Below are positions 1-7,466 of a stretch of DNA of 13,574 bases, one piece after another. Origin of the DNA: an uncultured Collinsella sp. (lineage in GTDB: Bacteria > Actinomycetota > Coriobacteriia > Coriobacteriales > Coriobacteriaceae); the NCBI GenBank assembly GCA_902491415.1, contig CABUHP010000025.1, positions 1 through 13,574 on the forward strand. Direction: 5' to 3'. A program made the position numbers and the translations under genes. Under the pieces are notes generated by a model. The model was not told where the DNA came from. It saw nothing but the letters and a program-made list of their open reading frames with translations, and searched no databases. Every line of letters starts with the position of its first letter. The first letter of the stretch is position 1.

Positions 1-1491
1 TACTCGGTGTATGACTATGCCGACATGGGCGTGACGCGCTATCAGGTTATGGGCCTGTTGCAGCCGGGCGACGAAGAGGGCCCGGAGGCCGGCGAGGTTG
101 GCTATGGCGAGGAAGCGCCCAATGCTACCGTGCAGGTGCGCGGCCAGACGTCGAGCATGAACTCGCAAAAGAATTACAAGGTGGATCTCAAAAAGGGCAA
201 GGGCAGCTGGCGCCAACAGCGCGCGATTGCGCTCAACAAGCACATGGGCGAGGGTATGCGTTTTCGCAACAAGATGGCCTACGACCTTATCCGCGGGATT
301 CCCTAGATGATGGGCCTGCGCACGCAGTTTGTGCATCTGTGGGTGTGCGATCAGACCGAAAAGTCCAACGACACCTTTGAGGACTACGGCCTGTTTACGC
401 AGGTGGAGCAGCTCAACAAAACGGCACTTAAGGCACATGGCTTGGATAAGAACGGACACCTGTACAAGGTGAACAACTTCGATTTCCATCGCTACGAGGA
501 CACCATTAAGCTTGCCGATGATCCCGACTACAATCAGGCAAACTTTGAGGGCATGCTCGAGATTAAGGGCGATACGGACCACACCAAGCTCATCGAGATG
601 CTCGATGCGCTCAACGACGAATCGCAAAAGATCGATAACGTGCTCGACACCTACTTTGATACCGAGAATTTGGTCTATTGGCTGGCGTTTCAGATTCTGA
701 CCGGCAACTGCGATACGCAGAACCGTAACTGCTATCTGTACAGCCCGCTCAACTCAAATACCTGGTTCTTTTTAGATTGGGACAACGATGGCATGCTGCG
801 TAAGCTGGAGCTTTCTCTTACCGGGTTTTCGGACTACGCGAGCTGGGAGCGCGGCGCAAGCAACTACTGGGGCAACGCACTGTTCAATCGTGCGCTGCGT
901 AGCAAGTCGTTCCGCAGCGAACTCGACCGTGCCGTCAAGGACTTGCGCTCGTATTTGACCGAGGAACGTCTGGCCAAGATGATCAAGCACTACCGCGAGG
1001 TGACTGAATCCCTGGTCTTTGCTTCGCCCGATATCGACAATCTGCCTGTCACCAAGGACCAATACGAGCGGATCGCCGCGGCGATTCCCTCCGAGATCGA
1101 GGAGAACTACAAGAGCTTTCGCGAGAGTTTTAAAAAGCCCATGCCGTTCTACATCGGCGTGCCGCAGATCGATAACGGTAAACTGCGCATTAACTGGGAT
1201 GCGTCCTACGACTTTGAGGCGCGCGACATTCGCTACACCGTAGAGCTTGCGCGCGACTATGCCATAAGCGACGTGGTCTTTAAGGCCGAGGACGTGCTGC
1301 TTCCCGAGGTGACCTGCGATGCACCCGATGCCGGTCAGTATTTTGCACGCGTGCGCGCCACCAACTCCGACGGCTATACGCAAGATGCGTTTGACTATTA
1401 CGTTACCGACGATGGTAAACAGTACGGCATGAAGTGTTTTTACGTACAAGACGACGGTAAGGTCGTGGAGGACACGTATGAGGAGGGCTAG
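1..1491 (+). pseudogene. CotH kinase-family protein, 5' end outside window, interrupted by in-frame TAG
   Basis: The frame is open from base 1 and reads as a CotH-family protein: a VRGQTSS...NYKVDLK stretch (bases 136-195), LNKHMGEGMRFRNKMAYDLI (232-291), then GLFTQVEQ, GNCDTQNRNCYLY and the acidic DWDND motif (about 778-792), which in CotH kinases belongs to the ATP/metal site. The last 130 or so residues look like a beta-sandwich (fibronectin III-like) domain. A TAG at 304-306 cuts the frame in the middle of the conserved region, and homology continues at once in the same frame from base 307, so one sense codon appears to have become a stop. The ATG at 307 has no Shine-Dalgarno sequence and is unlikely to be a real start. 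CotH proteins are atypical kinases known from spore coats, but Coriobacteriia do not sporulate, so the substrate is unknown. The gene overlaps the next one by 14 bases. The N-terminus, including any signal peptide, lies outside the window. Family assignment is confident; whether the stop is real is open. Confidence 0.85.
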
Positions 1492-2253
1492 CGCGCTGAT
1501 TGAGCGCTTGGCGGCTCCGCCTGTGCGTGCCACGCAGGAGCGTTACCGCCATGAGCTCAAATATCTCATTAACGAGGGCGAGCACGCCGCGCTTGCCTGT
1601 CGCATGGCGCCGGTTTTTAAACTGGACAAGCATGCGCGGGCGGGCGGTTACACCATTCGCAGCCTGTATTTTGACGACTACTGCAACTCGGCCTACGAGG
1701 AAAAAGACGCCGGCATTCTCATGCGTAAAAAGTATCGCGTGCGCATCTATAACGGCAGCGACAAGGTGATTAAGCTTGAGCGCAAAAAGAAGTACGGCAG
1801 CTGGATCCACAAGGAGGACGCGCCGCTTACGCGCGGCGAGTTTGAGCAGATTCTGGCTGGCGACTACGGCTTTATCCGCTCTGCCGCGAGTTCTACATCG
1901 AGTGCATCTGCAACATGATGCGCCCGCGGACCATCGTGGACTACGAGCGCGAGCCGTGGGTGATGGATGAGGGCACCGTGCGCATCACGTTTGACATGAA
2001 CGTGCGTGCCGCGGTGGGAAGCTTCGATATCTTTGACGTGACGCTGCCCGTGCTGCCAGTCCTGGAGCCCGGCAAGCTGGTGATGGAGGTCAAGTTTACC
2101 GAGTTTTGTCCGCAGCTGGTGCGCGATATGGTGCCGCCGGGCGCGGCCGAGCTTACGGCGGTCTCGAAGTACTGCCTGTGTTACGAAAAGACCGCCTACC
2201 TGCGCGGATTTAACTACTGGGAATCGGATTTTGAGAACCGAGGGGATATTTAG
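1478..2253 (+). pseudogene. VTC (polyphosphate polymerase) domain protein, frameshifted
   Basis: The ATG at 1478 has a good ribosome site (GGAGG at 1467-1471, six bases away) and overlaps the end of the CotH gene, so the two are probably translationally coupled. The N-terminal part carries VTC/CYTH-type tunnel motifs: RYRHELKYLI, IRSLYFDDY, RKKYRVRIYNG and IKLERKKKYGSWIHKE. The reading frame then ends at 1918, while the C-terminal half continues in another frame from about 1879: LCREFYIECICNMMRPRTIV, VMEVKFTEF and AVSKYCLCYEK, ending at 2253. The fault lies between about 1871 and 1884 and equals a net loss of one base (mod 3). In yeast Vtc4 this fold makes polyphosphate from ATP at a membrane. 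Bacterial versions lack the SPX domain, and their activity is mostly untested. The neighbours (CotH, DUF4956 membrane protein) suggest a membrane-associated complex. An alternative is a triphosphate-binding protein without polymerase activity. Confidence 0.85.
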
Positions 2254-2256
2254 ACC

Positions 2257-2922
2257 ATGAGCACCAGGGACTTTTTTAAGAACTCCGTTTTGGAGGCGTT
2301 TGGCCAGGTCGACCCTGCCAAGATCGGCCTGTCGCTGCTCGTGGCGCTCGCCATGGGCATCCTGATCTATTACGTCTACAAGCGCTTTTTTACCGGCGTG
2401 GTGTATTCGCGTAGCTTTGCCGTGACGCTTGTGGGCATGTGCGTGCTCACCTGCATGGTTACGCTCGCGATCTCGACGAACGTGGTCATCTCGCTCGGTA
2501 TGGTCGGTGCTCTGTCCATCGTCCGTTATCGTACGGCGGTCAAGGACCCGCTCGACCTGCTGTATTTGTTTTGGTCCATTACCACGGGCATTACGGCGGG
2601 AGCCGGCATGTATGCGCTCGTGGCGCTCACGGCGGTGGTGATCGTGGTGATGATCGCCGGCTTTGCGAGCCACCAGGACAAGTTGCGCGTGTACATGATG
2701 GTCATCCACTACACGGGCCAGACTACCGGCGACGATATCGTGCGTGCATTTGGCCGCACCAAGTTCACCGTCAAGTCCAAGACAATGCGCGGCGACAAGG
2801 TCGAGATGGCCGTCGAGGTGTTCTCGGACGGTGTGGATATGCCCTATGCCGACGCCATCCGCGCGCTCGACGGCGTGGAAGATCTAACGCTCATCCAGTA
2901 CAACGGTGAATACCACGGCTAA
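2257..2922 (+). CDS. DUF4956 family membrane protein
   Basis: This 221-residue protein starts three bases after the VTC stop codon, with AGGGG at 2241-2245 as a likely but distant ribosome site. About four membrane segments can be seen, roughly residues 20-42, 50-70, 72-88 and 99-137. Between the third and fourth is the family hallmark GALSIVRYRTAVKDPLDLLY (88-107), rich in Arg/Lys and Asp and strongly conserved in DUF4956 proteins. The last 80 or so residues (KLRVYMMVIHYTG... to the end) look like a small soluble alpha/beta domain of ACT or ferredoxin-like type, probably cytoplasmic. The function is unknown. DUF4956 genes often lie beside VTC-domain and CotH genes, as here, which suggests that this protein is the membrane partner of the VTC enzyme. 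Unlike the two genes before it, the frame is intact and the length normal. It is the last gene of the unit; a hairpin follows seven bases after the stop. Confidence 0.85.
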   Translation: MSTRDFFKNSVLEAFGQVDPAKIGLSLLVALAMGILIYYVYKRFFTGVVYSRSFAVTLVGMCVLTCMVTLAISTNVVISLGMVGALSIVRYRTAVKDPLDLLYLFWSITTGITAGAGMYALVALTAVVIVVMIAGFASHQDKLRVYMMVIHYTGQTTGDDIVRAFGRTKFTVKSKTMRGDKVEMAVEVFSDGVDMPYADAIRALDGVEDLTLIQYNGEYHG

Positions 2923-2928
2923 CTATGT

Positions 2929-2952
2929 TCCGGCGTTTTAACAAACGCCGGA
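2929..2952 (+). terminator. Hairpin after the CotH-VTC-DUF4956 operon
   Basis: A perfect 10-bp stem (TCCGGCGTTT / AAACGCCGGA) encloses a TAAC loop, starting seven bases after the DUF4956 stop. No T-run follows, so if it terminates it is not a classical U-tract terminator; it may instead stabilise the 3' end. The position at the operon end supports the call. Confidence 0.5.
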
Positions 2953-2966
2953 CCGCTCGACGCTGC

Positions 2967-3066
2967 GCGGGCATCTGCCGGGCGATCTGCCGCTCAAACC
3001 GTCGCTCGCGTACATAAAGTACGCTTCGCTCCTCTTTCGCGGCACCTCGCCACGGCAGCTGCCCGC
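2967..3066. repeat. Long imperfect inverted repeat with inner hairpin, intergenic
   Basis: The left arm 2967-2993 and right arm 3039-3066 are complementary at about 24 of 28 positions with one bulged base (shared core GCGGGCA, CTGCCG, GGCGA, TGCCGC). Inside lies a short perfect hairpin, GCGTAC-ATAAA-GTACGC (3008-3024). The whole element occupies most of the gap between the DUF4956 gene and the LacI-type regulator. It could be a REP/BIME-like intergenic repeat, a mini mobile element remnant or a bidirectional transcription barrier. I see no transposase and no flanking target-site duplication. Confidence 0.6.
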
Positions 3067-3098
3067 TCGCTGACGTTTGCTCGACCTGGATGGGCGAG

Positions 3099-3129
3099 TT
3101 GATTCATTGAGCGCGTTCGCGGGTATTAT
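3099..3129 (+). promoter_or_regulatory. Possible promoter of the LacI-family regulator
   Basis: A good -10 box, TATTAT, lies at 3124-3129. The best -35 candidate, TTGATT (3099-3104), stands 19 bases away, longer than ideal. Transcription would start near 3136, inside the operator-like site at 3132-3145, which fits autoregulation. Confidence 0.35.
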
Positions 3130-3131
3130 GG

Positions 3132-3145
3132 TGAAAGCGATTTTA
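3132..3145 (+). promoter_or_regulatory. Possible LacI-type operator (autoregulation)
   Basis: TGAAAGCGATTTTA matches 11 of 14 positions of the two operator-like sites before the PTS gene (TGAAAWCGATTACA) and keeps the central CG typical of LacI/GalR operators. It overlaps the expected transcription start of the repressor gene. Confidence 0.45.
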
Positions 3146-3160
3146 ATGACAGGGGTGCTC

Positions 3161-4141
3161 GTGGTTAAGATGAAAGATGTGGCCGAGCTGGCCGGCGTTT
3201 CGAGCGCCGCCGTCTCGCGCTACCTCAACGGTGGATATATCTCGGCGGATAAGGGCGAGCGCATTAAGCAGGCAATCGAGCTGACCGGATACGTGCGATC
3301 CAGCCAGGCTCGCGCGCTGCGCACCGGTTCCACCAAGCTCATCGGCGTCATCGTACCTAAGATCAACTCGGAATCCGTGAGCCGCATTACCGCCGGCATT
3401 GGTCAGGTGCTCGGTCGCCGTGGCTACCAGATGCTGCTTGCCAACACCGACAACGCGGCCGATCGTGAGCTCGAATACTTCGATTTATTCCAAAACCACC
3501 CGGTTGACGGCATTGTTCTGGTGGCAACTATGATCACCGACGAGCACCGTCGCGCGATTGAGTCGTGCCGTGTGCCCATTGTGTTGATCGGCCAACATGT
3601 CGAGGGCACGGCCTGTGTCTATCACGACGATTACGAGGCTGCCTTTGAGCTGGGCCATGCGCTTGCGGGCCGCGTGGACGGCAAGATCGCCTACATTGGA
3701 GTTACCGAAGAGGACCGCGCGGCCGGTTATGACCGCCGTCGCGGTTTTGAGGCCGGCTTGCGCGCCGCGGGTAACCCGCTCGATGCCGCCTTGATTCGCC
3801 TGGGCTCGTTTACGCTCGACTCAGGCTATGGTGCAGCACGTGAACTGCTTTCCGTCGCTCCCGATGTTTCGTTTATCGCGTGCGCGACCGATACCATGGC
3901 GGCGGGCGCGCTTCGTGCCATCGATGAGGTTCGCGGCGTGGGCGAGGGCATGCATCGCGTAAGCGGTTTTGGCGACAACGCGTTTTTGCGCGCGCTGACG
4001 GGCGGTATTCCCACCGTGCATTATGGCTACCTGACCAGTGGCGTCGAGGCGACCAATATGTTGCTCAACGCGCTCGATGGCGTGGAGGGGGAGAGCGGTC
4101 TAAAGACGCTCAAACTCGGCCATCAGCTTATGAATGTCTAG
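3161..4141 (+). CDS. LacI-family transcriptional regulator, probable sucrose operon repressor
   Basis: This is a 326-residue LacI/GalR repressor, normal length for the family. The N-terminal helix-turn-helix is clear (MKDVAELAGVSSAAVSRYLN, residues 4-23), followed by the hinge region (ARALRTGSTKLIGVIVP) and a periplasmic-binding-protein-like effector domain to the end, with the usual features IGQHVEG, GYDRRRGFEAGL, CATDTMAAGAL and GFGDN. I chose the GTG at 3161 because AGGGG at 3151-3155 is correctly spaced five bases before it; the ATG at 3170 is the alternative. The frame is open further upstream (ATGs at 3128 and 3146), but those would place the promoter and operator inside the gene. The gene precedes the sucrose-type PTS permease and GH32 hydrolase, and LacI-type operators lie in the gap between. 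It therefore most likely represses them and is relieved by a sucrose-derived ligand. The ligand is an inference from context. Confidence 0.9.
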   Translation: MVKMKDVAELAGVSSAAVSRYLNGGYISADKGERIKQAIELTGYVRSSQARALRTGSTKLIGVIVPKINSESVSRITAGIGQVLGRRGYQMLLANTDNAADRELEYFDLFQNHPVDGIVLVATMITDEHRRAIESCRVPIVLIGQHVEGTACVYHDDYEAAFELGHALAGRVDGKIAYIGVTEEDRAAGYDRRRGFEAGLRAAGNPLDAALIRLGSFTLDSGYGAARELLSVAPDVSFIACATDTMAAGALRAIDEVRGVGEGMHRVSGFGDNAFLRALTGGIPTVHYGYLTSGVEATNMLLNALDGVEGESGLKTLKLGHQLMNV

Positions 4142-4228
4142 ATTTTGGGCACGTCTGACTGCCTCTGAGCCCTTATGTTTGTCTCAAAACTACCATTCGC
4201 CCGCTATTTCCTACCGTTCACCCTACTA

Positions 4229-4242
4229 TGAAAACGATTACA
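4229..4242 (+). promoter_or_regulatory. LacI-type operator 1 before the PTS gene
   Basis: TGAAAACGATTACA is an imperfect palindrome (10 of 14 positions symmetric) centred on CG, the hallmark of LacI/GalR operators. It lies 83 bases before the permease start. I see no convincing -35/-10 pair in this gap, which otherwise (4142-4324) holds only this site and its partner. Confidence 0.6.
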
Positions 4243-4254
4243 GACATATGAAAC

Positions 4255-4268
4255 TGAAATCGATTACA
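4255..4268 (+). promoter_or_regulatory. LacI-type operator 2 before the PTS gene
   Basis: TGAAATCGATTACA is symmetric at 12 of 14 positions and differs from operator 1 at one base. The two centres are 26 bp apart, about two and a half helix turns, so bound dimers would sit on opposite faces of the DNA. Confidence 0.65.
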
Positions 4269-4324
4269 GTGTAAGTGTCAAAGATGGCCGAGTGCACGTG
4301 CGCCCGTTTGAGGAAAGGGAAGTC

Positions 4325-5725
4325 ATGGACTACCGCAAATCAGCCCAAGAGGTGCTCGATAACATCGGTGGCGCCGGCAACGTTGTTTCGGCCGCACACT
4401 GCGCCACGCGTCTGCGCCTGGTGATTGCCGATAACGCCAAGGTCGACAAGGAGGCCCTCGAGAATATCGACGGCGCCAAGGGCGTCTTTGAGGCCCAGGG
4501 CCAGCTCCAGATTATTTTTGGTACCGGCACCGTCAACAAGGTCTACGACGAGTTCATTGCGCTCAGCGGCGTCGAGGCTGCCACCAAGGCCGAGGTCAAG
4601 GAGGCCGCGGCGCAGCAGCAGAACATCTTTATGCGTGCCATTAAGGTGCTCGGCGACGTCTTTGTCCCCATCATCCCCGCCATCGTGGCTTCGGGCCTGC
4701 TGCTGGGCATTATGAGCGCCCTCAACTTTATGGCCTCCAACGGCTTTATCGCGCTCGACACCAATAACTTTATTTATAAGATTGCCGACCTGGTCTCGGG
4801 CGCGTCCTTTGGCATTCTGCAGATCTTGATCGGTTACTCCGCGGCTAAGGCCTTTGGCGCCAACCCGTACCTGGGCGCCGTCGTCGGTGGTGCATTCATC
4901 AACTCCTCGCTGCAGAGCGCCTATACGGTTGCCTCCGAGGGCGTGCAGACCATGGTCAACGTCATCCCCGGCGTGTACAGCTTTGAGTGGGTCGGCTATC
5001 AGGGTCATGTGATCCCCATCGTCATCGCCTGTGCCATTCTCGCCTTCCTCGAGAAGCGCCTGCACAAGATCGTTCCCGAGATGTTCGATCTCTTTGTGAC
5101 TCCGCTTGTATCGGTGTTCGTGACCGTGCTCGTGACGCTCGTTGCCGTCGGCCCCATCTTTGTCTGGGCCGAGAACGCCATCCTCGGTCTGATCCAAGCC
5201 CTGCTCACCCTTCCCTTCGGCATCGGTTCCTTTATCGTCGGCCTGTTCTATGCCCCCACGGTCGTTACCGGTATCCACCAGATGTACACCGCCATCGACC
5301 TGGGCCAGCTTGCCCAGTACGGCGTGACCTACTGGCTGCCCATCGCCAGTGCTGCCAACATCGCTCAGGGTGGCGCCGCACTCGCCGTTGCCTTTAAGAC
5401 CCGCGATGCCAAGATCAAGGGTCTGGCGCTTCCTTCGGCCCTGTCCGCCTTCATGGGCATTACCGAGCCTGCCATCTTTGGTGTGAACCTGCGCTTCTTT
5501 AAGCCTTTCATCGCCGGCTGCATCGGCGGCGGCTGCGGTGCCTTGGTCTGCGCGCTCACTTCGCTGGCCGCCTCCGGCACGGGCGTTACCGGCATCTTCG
5601 GTATCCTGCTGTGCCTGGCCCAGCCCGTGCAGTACGCGATCATGTTCGCGGTCGCCGCGCTGGTTTCCTTTGCCGTCTCGTTTGTCCTGTACAAGGACGA
5701 GCCCAAAGCTCCCGAGCAGGCCTAA
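4325..5725 (+). CDS. scrA: PTS sucrose-type transporter subunit EIIBC
   Basis: The 466-residue protein is an inner-membrane phosphotransferase permease. Residues 1-80 form the EIIB domain with the phosphorylated cysteine in AAHCATRLRL (Cys26). From about residue 105 a multi-pass EIIC domain follows, with TGIHQMYTAIDLG (His318 region) and the family motif GITEPAIFG (378-386, Glu381), both tied to sugar binding. There is no EIIA domain, so phosphate must come from an EIIA encoded elsewhere. The start at ATG 4325 follows GGAAAGGGAAG; an in-frame upstream ATG at 4292 lacks a ribosome site. Sucrose is favoured over beta-glucosides or trehalose because the next gene is a GH32 sucrose-6-phosphate hydrolase and because this EIIBC layout is typical of ScrA. 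Expression is probably controlled by the two operators upstream. Substrate specificity is inferred from context. Confidence 0.88.
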   Translation: MDYRKSAQEVLDNIGGAGNVVSAAHCATRLRLVIADNAKVDKEALENIDGAKGVFEAQGQLQIIFGTGTVNKVYDEFIALSGVEAATKAEVKEAAAQQQNIFMRAIKVLGDVFVPIIPAIVASGLLLGIMSALNFMASNGFIALDTNNFIYKIADLVSGASFGILQILIGYSAAKAFGANPYLGAVVGGAFINSSLQSAYTVASEGVQTMVNVIPGVYSFEWVGYQGHVIPIVIACAILAFLEKRLHKIVPEMFDLFVTPLVSVFVTVLVTLVAVGPIFVWAENAILGLIQALLTLPFGIGSFIVGLFYAPTVVTGIHQMYTAIDLGQLAQYGVTYWLPIASAANIAQGGAALAVAFKTRDAKIKGLALPSALSAFMGITEPAIFGVNLRFFKPFIAGCIGGGCGALVCALTSLAASGTGVTGIFGILLCLAQPVQYAIMFAVAALVSFAVSFVLYKDEPKAPEQA

Positions 5726-5745
5726 GAGCTTTTGATTAAGGGAAT

Positions 5746-5770
5746 GCCCGCGGGCTGTATGCTCGCGGGT
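5746..5770 (+). terminator. Hairpin between PTS and GH32 genes
   Basis: A 9-bp stem (GCCCGCGGG / CTCGCGGGT, with two G-T pairs) closes a CTGTATG loop, beginning 20 bases after the permease stop, with a weak GTTTCCTGT tail. Because the downstream gene belongs to the same pathway, it may only partly terminate, or protect the permease mRNA, rather than end the operon. Confidence 0.45.
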
Positions 5771-5832
5771 GTTTCCTGTATCTGGTGCCGTTCTCTGGCG
5801 CCTTGTTACTTTCGATCCGTTAGGACTTTGAT

Positions 5833-7371
5833 ATGTCTAATGCACTTGGTCGCGACCTTGCAAAGCTGGTTGCTGCTGTTGACGCTGCCGCCTCTGAGTG
5901 CGGTCATGGCGCGTATGGCCAGCATTTCCACATTATGCCGCCGGCGGCTTGGCTCAATGACCCCAACGGTCTTTGCCAGGCAGATGGCGTGTTCCATGCC
6001 TATTTTCAGTATGCGCCGTTTGATGTCGAGGGCGGCGTTAAGGCCTGGGGTCATGCGACGAGCCGCGACCTTATGACGTGGGACTACGTTGGCGCCCCGC
6101 TGTTGCCCGACGAGCCGTTCGATTGCCATGGCGTGTATTCGGGCTCCGCGCTTGTCGAGGACGGCCGCATTCGCGTACTGTACACAGGCAACGTTAAGCT
6201 TTCCGATGCAGACGGCACGTACGACTACGTCAATACCGGCCGCCGCGCCGATACTGTTTATGTCGAGAGCGTTGATGGCCTTGCCGGTCGGGAGTTCAGC
6301 CAAAAGCGCGTGGTGCTGGCGTCCGATGATTATCCCGAGGATTTGACCTGCCACGTGCGCGACCCCAAGGTGTGGCGTGACGCGGACGGGCGTTATCACA
6401 TGGTGCTGGGCGCGCGTCGTCGCGTTGACGGGCCGCACGTCGATAGTCGATTTTGCGCCATGCACGGCGAGGGTGCCGGGCGCGATGTGGGCGAGATCCT
6501 GGTGTATGGCTCGGTCGATATGCTGAGCTGGGAGCTCGAGAACCGTGTGTCTACGCCCGAGCGCTTTGGCTTTATGTGGGAGTGCCCCGGCTACATCGAG
6601 CTCGATTCGAATGGCGATACGGCGGCGTTTCTGTCGTTCTCGCCTCAGGGTCTTGAGGGCGGCCGTTGGGACCGCGGCAACGTATACGCTGCTGGCTACA
6701 TGCCTGTAACGGGCGACATTACCGGTGGTGACGGTGCCTATGAACTGGGCGAGTTCCGCCTGTGGGACGCTGGTTTTGACTTCTATGCTCCGCAGGAGTT
6801 CACGGCCGAGGACGGTCGCCATATTCTAATCGGCTGGATGGGCATGCCCGACGAGCCGACCTATGGCAACGCGCCTACCGTGGCGTGCGGCTGGCAGCAC
6901 TGCATGACGGTGCCGCGTGAGCTTACGGCCGGTGATGGCGGCGTGGTGCTGCAGCAGCCGGCGCGCGAGATCGAGCTCCATTATGCCTCGGTGCGTGTGG
7001 GGGAGGGCTCGTTGGAGGTTGCTGGCGATACTTGCTTTGACGTTGTTGCCAACGGTGTCGATGGCGCGTTTACCGCGACCGTTGATGGCGAGCTGAAGCT
7101 GGCGTTTGTGCCCGCTGAGGGCGAGCTGCCTTCGCGCTTTGAGATGCGATTTACCGATGAGGGTCGCGCTTCTGCCGGCTGCGGTCGTACCGTGCGCTGG
7201 GAGCCCGTCGACGAGGCTCGTAACGTGCGCATTGTTGGCGATGTCTCGTCGGTCGAGGTGTTTGTGAACGATGGCGCGCTCGTGTTCTCGACGCGCATCT
7301 ATCCCGAGGCCTATGGCGTGACCGTTGACGCTCCGGGTGCGTGCGTGACCTATCACATGCTCAACATCTAG
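5833..7371 (+). CDS. scrB: GH32 sucrose-6-phosphate hydrolase (invertase/fructofuranosidase)
   Basis: This 512-residue glycoside hydrolase family 32 protein has all three catalytic motifs: WLNDPNG (40-46, nucleophile Asp43), HVRDP (Asp177, transition-state stabiliser) and WECPG (Glu250, acid/base). WGHATSRDL and GVYSGSAL are also typical. The five-bladed propeller should span about residues 30-340, and a C-terminal beta-sandwich fills the rest (SVEVFVNDG near the end is typical of GH32 C-terminal modules). There is no signal peptide, so it acts in the cytoplasm, as expected for cleaving PTS-delivered sucrose-6-phosphate to glucose-6-phosphate and fructose. The start at 5833 follows a weak AGGA (5822-5825). 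It lies 107 bases after scrA, with a hairpin between. No fructokinase gene follows. A role on short fructo-oligosaccharides cannot be excluded. Confidence 0.92.
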   Translation: MSNALGRDLAKLVAAVDAAASECGHGAYGQHFHIMPPAAWLNDPNGLCQADGVFHAYFQYAPFDVEGGVKAWGHATSRDLMTWDYVGAPLLPDEPFDCHGVYSGSALVEDGRIRVLYTGNVKLSDADGTYDYVNTGRRADTVYVESVDGLAGREFSQKRVVLASDDYPEDLTCHVRDPKVWRDADGRYHMVLGARRRVDGPHVDSRFCAMHGEGAGRDVGEILVYGSVDMLSWELENRVSTPERFGFMWECPGYIELDSNGDTAAFLSFSPQGLEGGRWDRGNVYAAGYMPVTGDITGGDGAYELGEFRLWDAGFDFYAPQEFTAEDGRHILIGWMGMPDEPTYGNAPTVACGWQHCMTVPRELTAGDGGVVLQQPAREIELHYASVRVGEGSLEVAGDTCFDVVANGVDGAFTATVDGELKLAFVPAEGELPSRFEMRFTDEGRASAGCGRTVRWEPVDEARNVRIVGDVSSVEVFVNDGALVFSTRIYPEAYGVTVDAPGACVTYHMLNI

Positions 7372-7393
7372 GTGATTCATCGCATATCGGCGC

Positions 7394-7399
7394 TATACT
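7394..7399 (+). promoter_or_regulatory. Possible -10 box (TATACT) before the terminator
   Basis: TATACT is one base from the TATAAT consensus. No good -35 is present at the right distance. If real, transcripts would start near 7406 and run straight into the hairpin at 7410, giving an attenuator-like leader for the gene at 7467. Confidence 0.28.
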
Positions 7400-7409
7400 G
7401 CAGCCGTTG

Positions 7410-7450
7410 CCCACGATGCGGGGAACACCCGCATCGTGGGTTTTTGTTTT
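7410..7450 (+). terminator. Strong intrinsic terminator after scrB
   Basis: A perfect 13-bp stem (CCCACGATGCGGG / CCCGCATCGTGGG) with a GAACA loop is followed by TTTTTGTTTT: a textbook rho-independent terminator. It ends the sucrose operon, yet lies only 16 bases before the next start codon. Confidence 0.92.
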
Positions 7451-7466
7451 GAAGGGACGGTACCGC

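Noticed and set aside
304..306. TAG read as pyrrolysine in the CotH gene
   Set aside because: Nothing suggests a pyrrolysine system, and CotH homologues have no such residue; a point change or sequence error is simpler.
4142..4228. Terminator after the LacI-family gene (GGGC…GCCC) and a promoter for scrA
   Set aside because: The stem is only four base pairs with no T-run, and no -35/-10 pair with acceptable spacing could be found.
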